Of a stretch of DNA of 64,000 nucleotides, positions 61,883-64,000 are shown in pieces; the first letter of the stretch is position 1; each line of letters begins with the position of its first letter. Source of the stretch: CBDIDH01 sp965277595 (GTDB taxonomy: Bacteria; Planctomycetota; Planctomycetia; Isosphaerales; Isosphaeraceae). The DNA is taken from assembly GCA_965277595.1 (NCBI GenBank), contig CBDIDH010000002.1, forward strand, positions 2,976,001 to 3,040,000, given 5' to 3'. The notes under the pieces were generated by a model that searched no databases, was not told the DNA's origin, and worked only from the letters and a program-made list of their open reading frames with translations. The position numbers and the translations under genes are program-made.

Positions 61883-62889
61883 CCGGCACGATCCCCGATC
61901 CCGTTTGCCCGGCCTGCCTCGGTCCGCTCGATGCCTCGAAAGCGGACCTCCGATGCGCCTCGTGCCCGCGAACCTTTCCCGGCGTCGCGGGCCTGGCGGA
62001 CCTCCGGCTCGCTTCCGACCGCTATTTGAGCCTCGCCGCCGAACGCGCCAAGGCGATCCGCTTGCACGCGGTCGAGACCGCCCCTGGCGCTGACCTGAAG
62101 GCCGTGGCTCGGGCCTATTACGCGATGACCGACGACGTGATCGACCCGCGCCGCGACCGCTTTCTTCGCCACATCGAAGGGGCTTCGGCGCGCGGCGAGG
62201 CGCTTCTCGATCGCGTTCGCGGGTCTGGTCCGCTCCTGGAAATCGGCTGCGGAACGGGGGGCCTTCTCGTCGCCGCGGCGCGCGCGAATCGACCGGTCGT
62301 CGGCGTCGATATCGCCTCGCGATGGCTGGTCGTCGCCCGGCGTCGGCTCTCCGACGCGGGCTTGAGCGCTCCCTTGATCGCCGCCGAGGCCGAACGCCTC
62401 CCCTGGCCCGACGCGACCTTTGACACCATCGTCGCCGATAGCGTTCTCGAACACCTCGACGACCCGGCAGGCGCTCTCTGGGAATGGCGTCGGGTGCTTC
62501 GGCCCGGCGGAAGGCTGGTCGTCTGGTCGCCGAATCGGTTCACGGTCGCGACCGACCCTCATCTCGGGCTCTGGGGCGTCGGCTGGCTCCCGAGGCGCTG
62601 GCTGCCCGGCTATCTTCGGCTTCGAGGGCGCGACGAATGGCCGCCGCGAACCCTCTCGGCCTTTGAAGCGGGGCGGCTGGCGCGTCGGTCGGGCCTGGAC
62701 CGCGTCGCCGTCGAGCCGCCCGGGATTTCGAAAGGCTGGGCGGATTCGCGACCCGCCCGCGAACGCCTGCCGATCCGCCTCTATGCCGCCGCCCGTCAGG
62801 TCCTCGGCGCCCGAGGCGCACTCAAGGCCGTCGGCCCACTCTGGGAGCTTCGGGCCGAGGCCCCCGCGCGGGGCAGGGGGGTCGCATGA
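61876..62889 (+). CDS. Class I SAM methyltransferase with N-terminal zinc ribbon
   Basis: Methyltransferase of 337 residues. The N-terminal CPACLGPL...CASCPRTF has two CxxC pairs (about residues 11-35), a zinc-ribbon of the Trm112-like type. The Rossmann-fold motif is LLEIGCGTGGLLVAA (about 117-131), followed by VGVDIASRWL and SVLEHLDDP. The frame is open far upstream, but the ATG at 61876 overlaps the deacetylase gene by seven bases and opens directly into the zinc ribbon. It probably methylates a sugar or carboxyl group of the polysaccharide; the target is not predictable. Confidence 0.9.
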   Translation: MLTGTIPDPVCPACLGPLDASKADLRCASCPRTFPGVAGLADLRLASDRYLSLAAERAKAIRLHAVETAPGADLKAVARAYYAMTDDVIDPRRDRFLRHIEGASARGEALLDRVRGSGPLLEIGCGTGGLLVAAARANRPVVGVDIASRWLVVARRRLSDAGLSAPLIAAEAERLPWPDATFDTIVADSVLEHLDDPAGALWEWRRVLRPGGRLVVWSPNRFTVATDPHLGLWGVGWLPRRWLPGYLRLRGRDEWPPRTLSAFEAGRLARRSGLDRVAVEPPGISKGWADSRPARERLPIRLYAAARQVLGARGALKAVGPLWELRAEAPARGRGVA

Positions 62890-64000
62890 CCGCGACCTCG
62901 ACAGCGCGAACCCAGCCGGTCTTGATCCTTGAGAAAACCGATCAAAGCGCGAACCGGATAAGCGGCCTTGGCTGGGTCTTCGCGGCCGAAGGCGTGGCCG
63001 CGGCGCTTGGCTTTCTCGCCCTGATCGATCTGGGCCGGACGCTCGGCCCGGCCTCGTTCGCGCACCTTGAGTTTGCCTCGGCCAGCGCGGCCTGGATGCT
63101 CGTCCTCGTCCGCGGCGGGTTCGACGTGATCGTCTATCGCGAAGCCTCCCGACGGCCCCGGCTCATTGCACCATTGACGAATTTGCTCGTCGCCTTGCGA
63201 TGCCTCGCGGCTCTGATCGGCTCTGCAATCGTCCTCCTGATCGCCGTTCGAATCGGCCCGGCGGGGGGTCTCGCGGTGGCTCTGGCGGGTCTTTTGCTCC
63301 CTGTCTCGGCCTGGGTGACCGACGTCGGCGTTCGCGCGACGGGACGCCTCGGCTGGGTTGCCGCGGCGCAAATCGCGAGGTCTTGTGGATATGTCGGCGC
63401 GGTCTTCGCCCTGGTTCGCGGGCCGGGCGACCTGCTTCCGGCGTCGGCCTGCCTGACCCTCGGCGAAATCCTTGGCGCGGCGGTCCTTCTGTACGAGCAC
63501 AGTCGAGATCACGGCTGGCCGCGCCCTGTCTGGAGGCGTCGTGCAAGCCTAATTTTGGCCCGTCGCGGAGCCGTCGCGGGGCTGTCGAGGTTTGGCCGGG
63601 TGACTCTTTATGGCGCTGATCTTTTAATCCTCGGCGCCTGGCTCGGCGGGACGATTGGCCCGTATGCCGCGGCCCGGCGGATTGTCTTTGCCCTGGTGGC
63701 GCTCGGCCTTGTCGTTCCGTCGATGCTCGGCCCGTCGATCGCTCGAAGCTGGGCGATGGGGCGAGACCCGGCGCGTGCCCGGCTCGCCTCGGCCTATCGA
63801 TGGGTCTGGTCGCTCAGCCTTCCCGCGGCCCTGGGACTGATCCTCTCGGCCGATCGCTGGATGCCGGCTCTTTTTGGCCGGTCGTATGCCGACGGCGGAC
63901 CGATCCTCGCCCTGATCGCCGGGCGCCTTCCCTGGGTGCTCGCCGGATCGGTCGCGCAGGCGGGACTGATCGCCTGCCGCCGCGAAGATCGGGGATTGAT
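62886..64000 (+). CDS. Polysaccharide flippase-like membrane protein (Wzx/MATE-type), 3' partial
   Basis: Open frame of at least 371 codons from the ATG at 62886 to the end of the window. It overlaps the methyltransferase stop (ATGA). About ten hydrophobic segments are seen, beginning LGWVFAAEGVAAALGFLALI and including LIGSAIVLLIAV and FALVALGLVVPSMLGPSIA, with short basic loops between them. This is the layout of lipid-linked-oligosaccharide flippases of the Wzx/polysaccharide-biosynthesis family. It should flip the undecaprenyl-linked repeat unit made by the upstream genes. The C-terminal segments lie outside the window. Confidence 0.82.
   Translation, partial: MTATSTARTQPVLILEKTDQSANRISGLGWVFAAEGVAAALGFLALIDLGRTLGPASFAHLEFASASAAWMLVLVRGGFDVIVYREASRRPRLIAPLTNLLVALRCLAALIGSAIVLLIAVRIGPAGGLAVALAGLLLPVSAWVTDVGVRATGRLGWVAAAQIARSCGYVGAVFALVRGPGDLLPASACLTLGEILGAAVLLYEHSRDHGWPRPVWRRRASLILARRGAVAGLSRFGRVTLYGADLLILGAWLGGTIGPYAAARRIVFALVALGLVVPSMLGPSIARSWAMGRDPARARLASAYRWVWSLSLPAALGLILSADRWMPALFGRSYADGGPILALIAGRLPWVLAGSVAQAGLIACRREDRGL

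Overview
The window is high-GC chromosomal DNA from a planctomycete, most likely in or near the Isosphaeraceae. This rests on the DUF1549/DUF1553 plus DUF1501 pair, a PVC-type haem-binding dehydrogenase-like protein, a planctomycete-style Ser/Thr kinase with its membrane part N-terminal, and an esterase that begins with a LEPR-like motif. No RNA genes, CRISPR arrays or insertion sequences were recognised.

Region 1 (2-12139) is planctomycete household DNA: the two secreted DUF proteins, the cytochrome-like protein, a small lipoprotein, a membrane kinase, phosphoglycerate mutase and a secreted-type alpha/beta hydrolase.

Region 2 (about 12.1-40.1 kb) is a complete lipopeptide biosynthetic cluster. 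Three collinear megasynthases read FAAL-ACP-KS-AT-KR-ACP-C-A-PCP-C, then A-PCP-C, then A-PCP-C-A-PCP-TE. They are followed by a SyrD/PvdE-type ABC exporter, a MacA-like adaptor and a MacB-like ABC permease. A convergent unit carries a Sfp-type phosphopantetheinyl transferase and an MbtH-like protein behind its own AT-rich promoter. Adenylation codes read by eye predict a beta-hydroxyacyl-X-Gly-Thr-Gly product, X being unresolved. The polypeptides are cut between C and A domains.

Region 3 (40.3-42.1 kb) holds two small hypothetical genes and a TatD-like hydrolase.

Region 4 (42.0-49.9 kb, minus strand) is a compact operon of nine genes around two related P-type ATPases. One keeps its catalytic motifs (DKTGT, TGES, GDGxND). 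The other has lost essentially all of them while staying open over 820 codons. Two paralogous small proteins bracket the operon, two further paralogous membrane proteins lie in tandem, and three more small genes sit between the ATPases. A candidate promoter with an imperfect palindrome next to it lies upstream. This is the best candidate for an undescribed system here.

Region 5 (50.2-56.3 kb) has a Tat-exported Gfo/Idh/MocA oxidoreductase, a CpaE/TadZ-like ATPase, two PilZ proteins (c-di-GMP receptors), a one-helix membrane protein and a secreted M2-type zinc peptidase.

Region 6 (56.6-64.0 kb) is a tightly coupled exopolysaccharide operon behind a good sigma70-like promoter: glycosyltransferase, DUF362 protein, second glycosyltransferase-like protein, oxidoreductase, polysaccharide deacetylase, methyltransferase and a flippase that runs off the window.

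Five copies of a heptamer-based inverted repeat (units like GACCAAT, arms pairing with GGTCATTGGTC) lie only between genes, in tandem, convergent and divergent settings alike.
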